This document shows positions 54,141-64,000 of a stretch of 64,000 nucleotides of DNA, in pieces. The position numbers and the translations under genes are program-made. Source of the stretch: Puccinia triticina (taxonomy: Eukaryota; Basidiomycota; Pucciniomycetes; Pucciniales; Pucciniaceae); assembly GCF_026914185.1 (NCBI RefSeq), contig NC_070558.1, positions 1,550,001-1,614,000 on the forward strand, read 5' to 3'. The notes beneath the pieces were generated by a model. That model saw only the letters and a program-made list of their open reading frames with translations, did no database searches and was not told where the DNA came from. How positions within the stretch are numbered: the first letter of the stretch is position 1; the number at the start of each line of letters is the position of its first letter.

Positions 54141-56678
54141 TATGACCCAAACTGGTACATAGACTTCTGCTGGTCACCCCTGTGCCCCACCAGCTCCTAT
54201 ATCACCACCAAGACCAATGGCAAGATTTGCCAGGGCACAAATACAATTGCCCCATCTGGAACCTCCGGCTTCTTCCAAGGCTGAAACACATGAACCATTG
54301 GGCCATCAAAATGAAGATTCAACAGCCACCTTGTGTGTCAGCTGGCTACTATGTCAGAGCCACCATGACATAATATCAAAAGCAAACATGAAATATTATT
54401 ATGTAAGAAAGATACACTAGTACTGCTATTACTTATAATTAGACATCTAAAACCTGGAATATTATTCCATATTCTGAATCTAAGCCTAATTTAACCTAGG
54501 GTACCTCACTTCAAGGTACCCTTAATTGTTATTCCTTCCTTGTGTAAATTGACTTCAAAAAGTTTAACAGGTGCACCACGTCCCGTGTGAATGCACCTGT
54601 ATGCTTATAAACATAACCATATATGCTTTCACCCCAGTTTTAGTGACGAAACTGAGGTGTTATGTTTAGTTTAGAAGATAGACCAACTTAGGTTGAGTTA
54701 AATCTAAACCCGCGTGCTGCGCCCTACGCCCAAAGACGGCACAGAGCTCCAAACATGAATGAAATCCCAAAAGGGCTACCTGTACATTACAGCACGACCA
54801 CCAGGGAAGTAATGACATCAAGTCTGCCCCTCCACGTGAAACACTACATACATTACATAAGCTGTACATATGTAATGATGTCACATGGATGTAAACAGAG
54901 TATTCCTGACACAGCAGAAGGACTAGTACATGCACAGTACACTAGATTGGGAAATACTGTGGCCCATTCTGGAACAAATGGCCACATGTCTCAGCCCCTT
55001 CTGTACCACACATGTAGCAAGGTTGAACTGTGGTATCAAAATACTGATTTAGTCTCCCTTGGCACACCCCCAAAGGGTTTCAAGCCTCTATGGCGCCATC
55101 AACACGGCAAAAAACCTGTTTGCAGGCGCCCACAAGTTGGCCAGTGCCCCTGAGGCTCCCCTGGGCGCCCCAGAGGGCTGCAAAAGGTATTTAAAGAGCC
55201 CTCTGTCCGCCCAAATAGCCCTTTCCTCATGCGATTACACCCACTTTGATTATTACCCGCTCCCAACACGTGCTCAACACTTGTTCTCTGCCTGGTAAGA
55301 TCCATAGTTGCTGATTTTAGCCTCATTCCTTTGTCTGAATCTGCTCAGATTCACCCCAGAAGAACCTCAAGACTTTAAGGGCTTAATTCTAGTAAGTTTA
55401 ACCCCTTCTCTTGAGATTCTCCACCATTCCTTACTGGGATTTAAACCACCCCTGTTCACAGGCCCCAGTGTGTACTTTTGAGGGATTAAACACCCCTGAT
55501 TTTATCAGGCCCCTCTTTATTTAATTATAATTACGCCATTTTTCTCATATATTTTTTACGCCATAATTACCAACATATCATTGGAATTATCCCTAGGACT
55601 TTTGTTCCAGAGTTTTATACTCTTTTATACTAGTTTTGCACCACGTGTAGCTAGAAGGTGTATTCCTTGGCATCACGGAGGCTGACATTGTGCCCTATTT
55701 TTTCTTGCATCATACCACCTCACCCATCTCCTCTGGACCCACAAACTTGACCCATATATCTATGTGATCCCTCTCTTGTCCTCATCTATTGATATCATTG
55801 GCCAAGAAAGCTTCATCCTCACCTTTCTCCTCTTCAAATCTTAACCCAATCTATACATACTAGATTTCTCCATTGTCACTTGGCTCTATCTCCCAGATCT
55901 ACCTACCAAAATTACATCAACACCCGTACTATTGCTGGCTTCAAGCATCAGATTCAGTGCTCTCAACTGGTGGCCAAGTTCTCAGCAACTTTTGCAGCAA
56001 GATGAACCCCAATAATCTTGAAGCCTTTTGCAGTGTTGGGTGGTGTATGATTATACATATGAGGAACAATAAAATTCTGAAATGGGCTAGATGGGTAACT
56101 GTAAATCATACCAAAACCTAGGAGTAGTTTTAGTGTTTTGTAGTGGAGCAGAATTCTGCTAAAGTTTAGTGTAATTTAAGTGCAATTTTGCTACATGCAC
56201 AGGCTGAATAAAATTGGTTGCTATGTGGCTTTTGGCCCTTTTTTTCTGCTAAACTTGCTTTAACTCAGTTTAATGCAGTGTTGTGGCACTAGTTATGTGC
56301 TAACACTAGAGATTCACAAGGTGTGGCAAGGGTTTCTAAGACCTCACTAAATGGAACTATAGGGCTGTATAGAAGCCCAGTTCTAATCAGGCCAATATAC
56401 AAAGATACAATAATTTATTCATTGTTTTGGGCCATCTTTGTGACTAGATAAGAAAAATTGAATACATGCTGGCTGTAGGGAATACACTGTGAGATAGTTA
56501 TATGTGTTATGGCAGACTGTTAACCATGTATTTCTGATTTCAGGGATGTTATTTCCAAGGCAAAATGGCTAATTTAGTTGTCAAATATGAGAGAGTTCAG
56601 AAGACTAAAATTTATTTCTAGTTAGATTCTGACAGCAGTACATGATAACTTCAAGAAATATAAAGAAAAAGTATGGAC
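54141..56678. other. Intergenic DNA; possible LTR relic
   Basis: No intact coding domain. The stretch 54650-55690 contains a TATA-like GGTATTTAAAGAGCCC at about 55185 and ends ...GGAGGCTGACA, similar to the end of the Ty3 LTR (CTAAGGCTGACA), so it may be an old LTR. Its start and target duplication could not be fixed. Confidence 0.35.
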
Positions 56679-57150
56679 TGTGAGGATTTACCTAAGAGCA
56701 GGCAACAGGCCACTCTCTGTTGGAATTTCACTTGTTCTTGCTCTCCCTCTTCTTGATCTTCTCTCTCCTCCCTGTCACAAACATGTCACCTTTTCTTGTT
56801 TGTCTGTCATGCATGTGCTCTTTTTTCTTCTCATTCATTATGATTAGATCCGCGCCCACAAGTTAACCATATTGTATGTAGTCTACTTAAAACCACTAGA
56901 CTCCAAGAAATCAAGTCATCAGTCCTGACCATCTTGGTCTCTTGTGCGCACTTGAGCCCGCACTCTGTCTTATCTACGAAGGCACTTAAGCCCCTTTGAG
57001 TGAGTTACTCTGTTCTTTTTCTCAGACATTGTCTGCTATCGGCTAAAAGCCGATCTTCTTCCCTCCGCCCATTTCGCTCGCCTCCGGTTGGAAATCCTTC
57101 ACTCTCTACTGAGATAAATAAGTGAAGATAAAAATGTAACCACGGTCACA
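56679..57150. mobile_element. Candidate solo LTR
   Basis: 472 bp with ends TGTGAGGATTTACC...ACGGTCACA, a T/C-rich middle and a TACTTAAAACC TATA-like stretch at about 56884. No target duplication was found, so the boundaries are tentative. Confidence 0.35.
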
Positions 57151-59953
57151 GAAGCTGGCACAAGGCAATCTGTATACAAGCGCGGAACATTAGTTCTGTT
57201 TTTTATCTCTTTTGATACCTTTTTGGTCCTTACGCTCTTTGTGCCCTTTTTGGCTTTTAGGTTATGTGTGCTTCAATGTTGGCAAAAAAGCGGAGGAGCT
57301 GTGCAATGTTATCTGTTGTAAGGTTGAACTCCTCATAAGCCTCTTGTTTGTCTAGCCTTTTTTGGATGCAATCACTCACCGTCTTTTTTCCCTTCTCTTT
57401 GAGAATGATTGGTTTGGATGATCTGTTCCTGTTCAACTTTTTCTAAGGAAGTAAGGATTAGGTATTAACACTCATCTAGTCAGTTAGAGGTTCAAACATC
57501 AACTGCTCACCTTTGGTGACAGCTGATATATAGAACTATTGACCAAATACTGAGTGATGGGCTTAGAGATAGCCACGGGTACCTGTGGGTGGTTACCAGC
57601 CCTGAAGCTGCTGTTGTTGCTTTTTTTAGAGAAAAATGAGAGGATACCTGCCTAAATTCCAGACATACCCCCCAATCCCATCCAAAGTGCACCCATTGGG
57701 GGGCTGTCCTGTCTGTTTGCATGAAAATGGACAGGGAGGCAGATACCAGAAACTTTAACCTGCTCTGTTCTTGTTGAGAGACCTTTGGGGTCATCCTGGT
57801 TATAAAAGAAACCCATTCATTGAGATGACAATTGATATCAGTTGTGAATTGGATTGTGAGGACTTCGCTAGGTTTGAGCAAGAGATGCTCTGCAATTGAT
57901 TTATTGGTGCCCTTGCTGAGGTTTGAGATAAACTATTTACAGGCTATCCTCTCAATGTATTTTCAAATGATTACACCTCTTTTCTTCCAATACGCAGATT
58001 AACATGATGAAATAAGAACACATCCATCTTGATGACTCAAATTGAATTGGGAAAACATCAGTCAATTGGTAAAGACTGACGACCACACGTACAAGACTTT
58101 GATGGCAGAACCTGTCATGTCTGAGAACATGATACAAGGCCTTGAGAATTAAATCAGGGACCTCAAGGTAGAAAGGCACAGTGCTCAAGAACAGATTTCA
58201 GTGTTATCAAAGGCAAGGATTTCTTTTTTTCTATATGTGCAAGCAGCTGAAGATAGAGGCTGTGCCACCAATGCTACTCCTCAAGCGGCAATTGAATTAG
58301 CTAACCAAAATAAGAAGGCACCACCACCACCACCTGCTCCAATGATAAAAAAAAGGCCAACACCCATGGGTACCCGCCTTCTGCACCCGGCTACTTGCTC
58401 CACAGGTGCGGGTGTGGGTGTGTGATTTTATTGCAATTCTGTCTGGGTGCAAATGGCAATTGATAGATGAGCTGATAGGGGAAAATAGCATGATCACAAA
58501 GGGCAGTTTATACATTAAATCTGATGGGTGCTTGAATTGTGGTTTTGATGAAGATGTGAATTTACTAAGAGAAATGAAAAAATGCATAAGTTTCATGAAA
58601 GTTATGCAGATAATAACCCCAAGTTGTGTGTATTAGTATGAAAATGGGAGTAAAGAAAAGCACTGTTGAGTTGCTGACCAATGTGGATTGATTTTTGATG
58701 TGTGTCTGATTTTGAAAGTGCTTGAATCAGCCAAATGTTTCACATTGAGGTGCTTGGATACTGGGTTTATTCCTAATACCCTGGTTCTTTTGAAGGTTGA
58801 CTTTGTGCCAAAGGCTTGCTGAGTGTAAGGTGTGATTTTTGATGTTTCCTACTTGCTTAAAGACATAATAAGAGTGAAAGAGAGAAAGTTTTGAACAGCC
58901 ACTGATTCCAGATTTTTCCTTTGATTTATGATAAGTCTTTTTTAACAGATTTGTCTTTCTTGGGCAGAATTCTATTATGGTACATAATTTCTACAGCCTA
59001 TAATAGAACAATTACTGAGGAAGCCATGTTCACACTTCTTGTCCCATTCATTACTGGATACAACATCACAATGATGGAGACTAGCTGCAAGGCCAATGAG
59101 AGTGGTAACACTTATTATGTGTATAACCAACATTGTAAGACAATATTTGAGATCTTATTTGAAGAATTTAAAAAAAAATAGAATAACTCGGGATTGTGAG
59201 GTCCGTGTCCCTGTCAACTTCCAACTGAGCAAGAACCACCTTAACCTCAGCATTCATGAATGCAGCACAGATAGGACAGACCCTAATTCCAAAGGAGGTG
59301 CATTATAAGTTTGAAACTGAGAGATGAGTAAAGGTCTGTTGAGTTTCTGAATGTGAATTGATGTTTGATGCATTTCTGACTCCTCAGTTAGGTGGTTCTT
59401 GAATGTTTCATATTGAATGTCAGCTTTGTGTATCAAACTTGATCAAATCAATACTTCAGCACCACCCCAAAAATTGCCAGAATGAAGTAATTTTTCTTTT
59501 GCTGAGCATGCTCAGTATAACTGAGTTTTTACTTCTGAAAATGTTTTGCAAAATTGGTTATAAATTTACCCACCCAAAGGTCCCATTTCCCTTGGGGGGT
59601 TATTTCAAATGATTGAAATGAAAGTTATATCAAGGTTTTTCCCTTTAGATCTTCCAAAGTAAGGCCCCATTTTGAGTCCCTGTTGTGAGTTGTATAGGAA
59701 GAAAAAAAATCAATTTTTTTAGCTTAAACACATGTTTCACAGTTTCATAGTCTGGTTTCATATACATAGCAATTTTACATATTCACATGCATAATTACAT
59801 TCATTACTTAAAGAACCAGTGGGAAAAAGCTTGGACTCTCACTTTCTTCTCTGAGTCCCTCAATTTCTGGCCTTGAAATATTTCTTGGGAACTCCGCCAG
59901 CAGTTTCCCACTGTTTTCAAGTCTGCCTCCTGATTGAGTGGAGAAATCTACAT
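57151..59953. other. AT-rich DNA with decayed coding-like fragments
   Basis: No intact gene. Around 57960-58360 and 58920-59180 short frames look protein-like (KVERHSAQEQISVLSK on plus; FITGYNITMMETSCKANES) but are broken by stops. They are probably relics of a transposon or dead gene family; not identified. Confidence 0.4.
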
Positions 59954-60690
59954 TGTAAGCCTGTGTCTCTAAATTGAAAACAGGACACAATAAAAAATGG
60001 GTGGCACTTCTAGTTCAGATTTCTGGGATAAGAAATACAAGTAGGAGCAGGTAGAAAAATAGGAATATATGCTCTGGAGGTGGTCTCAATATTAACTCAA
60101 ATATGTGAGGATCCTCTGGGGCTACTTCAAAAACCTAGAAACATTTGATGCCTAGTTGTGCAGGCCCAAGAGTTCAACAACCTCCACTTACACCAAGAAA
60201 ATTGTGGTGGGAATACAGAACTAGTAGAACCAATCTCCCCTGATTTTTAGACTAAGTCTAGGTTGAAGAGGGGAACCTTTGATCTTTGATGCACTGCCAG
60301 GGGGGTTTTATTGGTGACAAACCCCTGCAATAAGGTTGACTGGGGGCAACCAATGTAAGATTGGTCTCCCAGATCAATATTATATTGGCGGGGACTACTG
60401 ATACATTTTCCCTTTGTTGGAATGTATTGGTGTGTCCCGCCAATATAAGATTGGTATCCCAGACCAATATTATATTGGCTTCCCCCGTCAGCTTTACCAC
60501 AGGGTGTTGAAACCAATGCAGCCCCTTTTGTAGTGATGGGTTTGGGAGAGCAATTGGGAGAGAAACAATGAAGAGATACAGAGTTTCACTCTGAGATAAT
60601 CAAGGTTCAGTAAGAGAGTTTACTTACTGTCAATATCCTAAGCGCCTGTGAGGGTGGGTATATTGGGAGCATGGTATCCTCTAAAGGGTG
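59954..60690 (-). mobile_element. Decayed LTR fragment related to the Ty3/Gypsy LTR
   Basis: TGTAAGCCTGTGTCTCTAAA resembles the LTR start TGTGAGCCTGAGTCTCTATA, and 60573-60683 matches the LTR middle (GAGATAATCAAGGTTCAGT, TTACTTACTGTCAATATCCT, GCGCCTGTGA). The part between is replaced or rearranged. Orientation is the same as the full-length element. Confidence 0.75.
60345..60480. repeat. Duplicated palindromic 38-bp unit
   Basis: CCAATRTAAGATTGGTMTCC followed by CAGAYCAATATTATATTGG occurs at about 60350 and 60440. Each unit is an inverted repeat around CCAAT/ATTGG. Confidence 0.75.
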
Positions 60691-61119
60691 TGTATGTGAG
60701 TACATCAGAGTGACAATATCACATCTCCATGAAAAGGAAACCTTGGTCATGGAGCCAGAAAGGTCTATGTGCTGGACAAGTTCTGGTTGGGGCTAAGAGT
60801 AGTTTTGTCTGCTGCATTCTTTGGCTTCAATTCAATGATAATTCCTGAATTATCTTCTGTTTGGAGCCAAACAAATTATCATTGGCATAGAGCTCATTGG
60901 TTTGGAGCAGAAGGACCTAACCAACCCCAACCACCCCTCCAACAATCAGCTTTCACTGGTGGGAATTGAACCTGCAGCCAGTAGACTAAAACAGATTCCC
61001 TGTGTGGTCTGAATTTGACCTTAGGGAATGACTGCTAATTGCCCCAGCTCAACCTCAGCCCATCCAGCTCTGGCTGTCCTTTAGCTTCAAACCAATGATA
61101 ATTCCTGAATTATCATTGG
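60691..61119. other. Spacer ending in a perfect 28-bp palindrome
   Basis: No gene. CCAATGATAATTCCTGAATT continuing to ATCATTGG at 61092-61119 is self-complementary; a decayed version lies at 60826-60900. Its last five bases ATTGG are the target duplicated by the solo LTR that follows. Confidence 0.7.
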
Positions 61120-61886
61120 TGTCAGCCTTAGAGTCAACTCAGCTGACCTAAACTCTGCCTTTTTCTACTTTTTACATATGAATTACTTCATATCTTTTTC
61201 ATCTTATAAGATAACCTTGTTTTGACTTCATATTCTGTTTCCTCATGCAACTTTAACCCTAGTTACAACTTACCAATTCTTTGTAACTACACTCCTTCCC
61301 TGAGTTATTGAGTTGTGGCGCGCATGCGCAGTTGTGACGTGTCAGCGCTACCAGGCGCGCCAAACCACATGTACATATGTAAATTAAATAAGCAAACTGT
61401 GAAAATTTTCGTAGTCTGGATCCCCCTTGCCTGAGGCGGATACACAGACTTCAGCACACCAGAACCACACCCCAGATAACCCCAGGATCACCACCAAAGA
61501 GATTACCACACTCCCAGTATACCTACCGTCACAGGCGCCTAGGATATTGACAGTAAGTAAACTCTTTCACTGAACCTTGTTTATCTCAGAGTTACAACTC
61601 TGTGTCTGCTTGATCTGCTCTTCTTTGCTGGCCTTTGCCTTATCCTTGATCACAGGGCTGTCCCTGCTTAACCTGATTCTTTCTCTGTGGTTTTTGTAAG
61701 AAACAAACCACATAGGTTTCCCTTTAAAGAACCTTGAATATCCTGAAGGAAGCTAAAAAATTGTGGCTGGATTAAACTTGTCTAATCCAGAGACCCTCCA
61801 CGTTTCTTTGGTGAGAGGAGGCTGTAGCACTCTCTAGCACAGCTTGGCAGCACTCTTCTGAAGAGGTAGCTTTGCCAGTGGACGTT

Positions 61887-62939
61887 GTGGTGATCCAGAT
61901 CTGTTGCGCGCAACAAAACTGCCAAAACCTCAACTCACAGCCTACAATACTAGCATATGATAGAATATTATTAGAGAAATAGATTCTAAATACAAACTTA
62001 ACCCTAGTCACTCACTTCAACTACCCAGCTAGCTCTTTTAGTTTAAAAGTTAGTTACAATTATAGGTTTAGTACAGGCCATACCCAGGTGGAAATTCATA
62101 TAAATCATAAAAGGCATGCATATATAGAAGAGTATAGTTAGATTTACTAGTTAGGCAGGCCTCCACCATTAGCTACAGATCACCTCACGCAACCTGCGCG
62201 TTGGAAACTGCATCGACTAGGCCTCCACTCAACAACTCAACAGATTTGCACGGACGTTACATCGATGCATGCGGTCAGAAAGCCTCCACTTTGGCAGTGC
62301 AACCAACCTAGGTGGACTTTGCCTTAAAAAGTACAAATCACACATGGTCATGCGGAACATCAGTTTAAGTTATGCACCCCTTGCAGAAGGCAGTGCAATC
62401 CGCAGGGTCACCACCAGCAGAAATGCCTCAAGTGCAGCCCTCACCAGCAAAAATAACTCAGAAAAGAATATATAAGGAGGCCCTCCTCCCACCATTTTAA
62501 CATCATCACCCAGGCACCCCAGCTCAGTGGTCACCAGTCATCATTTTGCCATCATCACGGAAGACACAGTCATCATACATTAACATAGAAATCTCATACC
62601 ACACTCCATCATCATTTCCCTCTGCTGAAACCATTAAAAACCCAACAAAACATATTCTCACTTGATTATATTCTTTGCCCATCTCGCCATATAGAAGTTG
62701 TATACGCATCTTGTACTTGTTAAAACTGATCTAGGTCTGATAGAGACTACTACATACAAGTTTTCTCCGTCATAAAAGTCACGCCACAACAATAAATAAA
62801 TTTGTTGTCAGAATTCTGTAGTATAATAGAGGGGCAGGTCTTTCAAACCACCCGTAACAGTAGTATTACTTAGCTGGAATATCATATTGTTATTTCCCCC
62901 TCAAAGGACTGCCAACCCAATCCCAAAGGAGTTCTCACA
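61887..62939 (+). mobile_element. Solo LTR nested within the Ty3-type solo LTR
   Basis: 1,053 bp with TG...CA ends (TGTGGTGATCC...GTTCTCACA), interrupting the LTR sequence GTGGACGT|GCATTCC. ACGT is repeated on both sides (61883-61886 and 62940-62943). A TATA-like AATATATAAGGAGG lies at about 62467, followed by a C-rich start region, as in an LTR promoter. It is not related to the Ty3 LTR; the family was not identified. Confidence 0.8.
62466..62480 (+). promoter_or_regulatory. TATA-like promoter motif of the nested LTR
   Basis: GAATATATAAGGAGG about 580 bp from the LTR start would place transcription start near 62500. Confidence 0.45.
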
Positions 62940-63111
62940 ACGTGCATTTCCACCAGAATAAATCTTGAATATCTGCTTATCTTGATCCTGCTCAGTTTCT
63001 CTCTCTCTTTCTCTCTCTCTCTTATATTTGTATTTTCTTTATCCCAAGAAATCCAAATATTCCCCCCTTTTTTCTTGTGTCCTGCTGTCACTAAAGAGAC
63101 TCAGGCTCACA

Positions 63112-63730
63112 ATTGGCTTGGAGCCAAGAAAATTAGTTGAAACAGGTGGAACAGAGTTTCTTTGACACACTCCTAGGGACAGGGTGTGCTCTGCCACACT
63201 CCTACAACAGAGTGTGCTTTGCTACACTCCCAGGAACAGAGTGTGCTTTGGGATACACAGTATCCTGGATTTCTTACTGGATATCCCACACAGGATATCT
63301 AATAGCAGCTTGAAGTTAACCCTTTTTTGAGTGTAACAAAACATTAACAACATTGCAAGAGAGAATTTGCAGTAAAAATTAGACCAATCAAGGTTGTTTG
63401 GGGGTCTTGCTGTAAATTGTTAAACAAATGTGATTTTTCAAGCTACACAAAAGAATGACAGGTTAAAAGAACAGAAATGGAAGTGAATAGTAAAGGCAAT
63501 GCACACAAGAGAAAGAAAAGTTGAGATCAAGCAAAAAAGTAAATAAAAGGAAAAGGAAGAGAAATGGACATGGGAAGAAAAAAAATGGGGATCCAGGTAC
63601 TTGTTAAGTTTCTTGTTTGTCTTGTCCAGCAGGTTCATATTTTTCTTCCACAAACCAACTGTAGATGAATCTTCTCCATCCACAGATTATTCCGCTTCCT
63701 CTGCCAATAATCCTTCTTCATCTGTTGATT
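63112..63730. repeat. Short tandem repeats and spacer
   Basis: At 63150-63255, CACACTCCTA..ACAGRGTGTGCTYTG repeats three times at about 35 bp. The rest is AT-rich with no gene recognised. Confidence 0.6.
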
Positions 63731-63857
63731 AAATGTTGGAAGACTGTTTTGTTATTATTTATGCACAATTAATGATTGCAAAAAGAAGAAACTCTTTTCG
63801 ACAACAGGACCATCCATTGCGCTTCTGGAGAGTGCACCGGGGTCAGGAAAGGGGAGT

Positions 63858-63899
63858 GGCAGCATGTTTTTACTACACCGTAGTAACAACATGCTGCCT
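63858..63899. repeat. Hairpin near the window end
   Basis: GGCAGCATGTTTTTACTAC pairs with GTAGTAACAACATGCTGCC around a short loop. Its role is unknown; it could be part of a transposon end cut by the window border. Confidence 0.6.
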
Positions 63900-64000
63900 C
63901 TCTGCCCTTGTAGGTTCCCAAGTCCGACACAGCAGTACAGGCTTGAGGGATTAACCCTCCTTAAAGCATCTCCACTGCGGGTGCTAAACTGCGTTGCCAA

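Larger units (their letters stand above)
61120..63111 (+). mobile_element. Solo LTR of a Ty3/Gypsy relative, split by another LTR
   Basis: The ends TGTCAGCCTTAGAGTC...GACTCAGGCTCACA are those of the full-length element's LTR in the opposite orientation. The target duplication ATTGG is perfect (61115-61119 and 63112-63116). Without the nested insert the LTR is about 935 bp, diverged throughout from the 969-bp LTR, so it is an older member. A solo LTR forms by recombination between the two LTRs of one insertion. Confidence 0.9.

Noticed and set aside
57507..57881. 124-codon minus ORF
   Set aside because: No domain, no neighbouring exon and no start-context support; probably chance or a relic.

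Overview
The window looks like nuclear DNA from a rust fungus (Pucciniales, probably Puccinia-like). This is inferred from gene structure (short GT-AG introns, micro-exons), a FunK1-type kinase, an intron-bearing tRNA, and dense transposons with few genes. It is not a database result. The window is mostly nested mobile DNA with two small gene islands.

Layout. 1-8.4 kb: the end of a CAC...GTG inverted-repeat transposon, a 3.07-kb interspersed repeat (copy A), minisatellites, a 190-bp-arm hairpin and a 16-copy 44-bp array. 8.43-20.25 kb: a CACTA-like element (48-bp TIRs, 3-bp TSD) carrying a nested 9,520-bp Ty3/Gypsy chromovirus-type retrotransposon with visually identical 969-bp LTRs and a 5-bp TSD. 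Its gag-pol is cut by one TAG, and a 401-codon ORF overlaps the 5' end of gag in another frame. 21.34-30.84 kb: a complete 9.5-kb Mutator-like element (about 200-bp TIRs, 8-bp TSD). It encodes an Ala/Pro-rich repeat protein and a FAR1-MULE-SWIM transposase followed in frame, after one TGA, by an OTU cysteine-protease domain. 33.64-36.08 kb: a FunK1 kinase gene.

39.36-42.44 kb is copy B of the 3-kb repeat. It ends 418 bp before the main gene island, which holds VPS39/VAM6 (+), tRNA-Lys(UUU) with an intron (-), an IQ-motif calmodulin-binding protein with an 11-nt exon (+), and an eight-exon CXXC zinc-binding protein of the CZIB/UPF0587 family (-). The IQ and CZIB genes converge. 51.66-53.47 kb is a 1.8-kb non-autonomous Mutator-like foldback. 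It shares the GACTCCC motif with the large MULE, which could therefore mobilise it. The last 10 kb holds palindrome-rich DNA, LTR fragments, and a solo LTR (5-bp TSD) related to the full-length Ty3 element, itself split by a second solo LTR.

Host genes serve vacuolar/endosomal tethering (VPS39), calmodulin-linked functions (IQ protein), translation (tRNA-Lys) and signalling (FunK1). The rest records several rounds of transposon-into-transposon insertion. Exon boundaries were inferred by eye from splice sites and family conservation.
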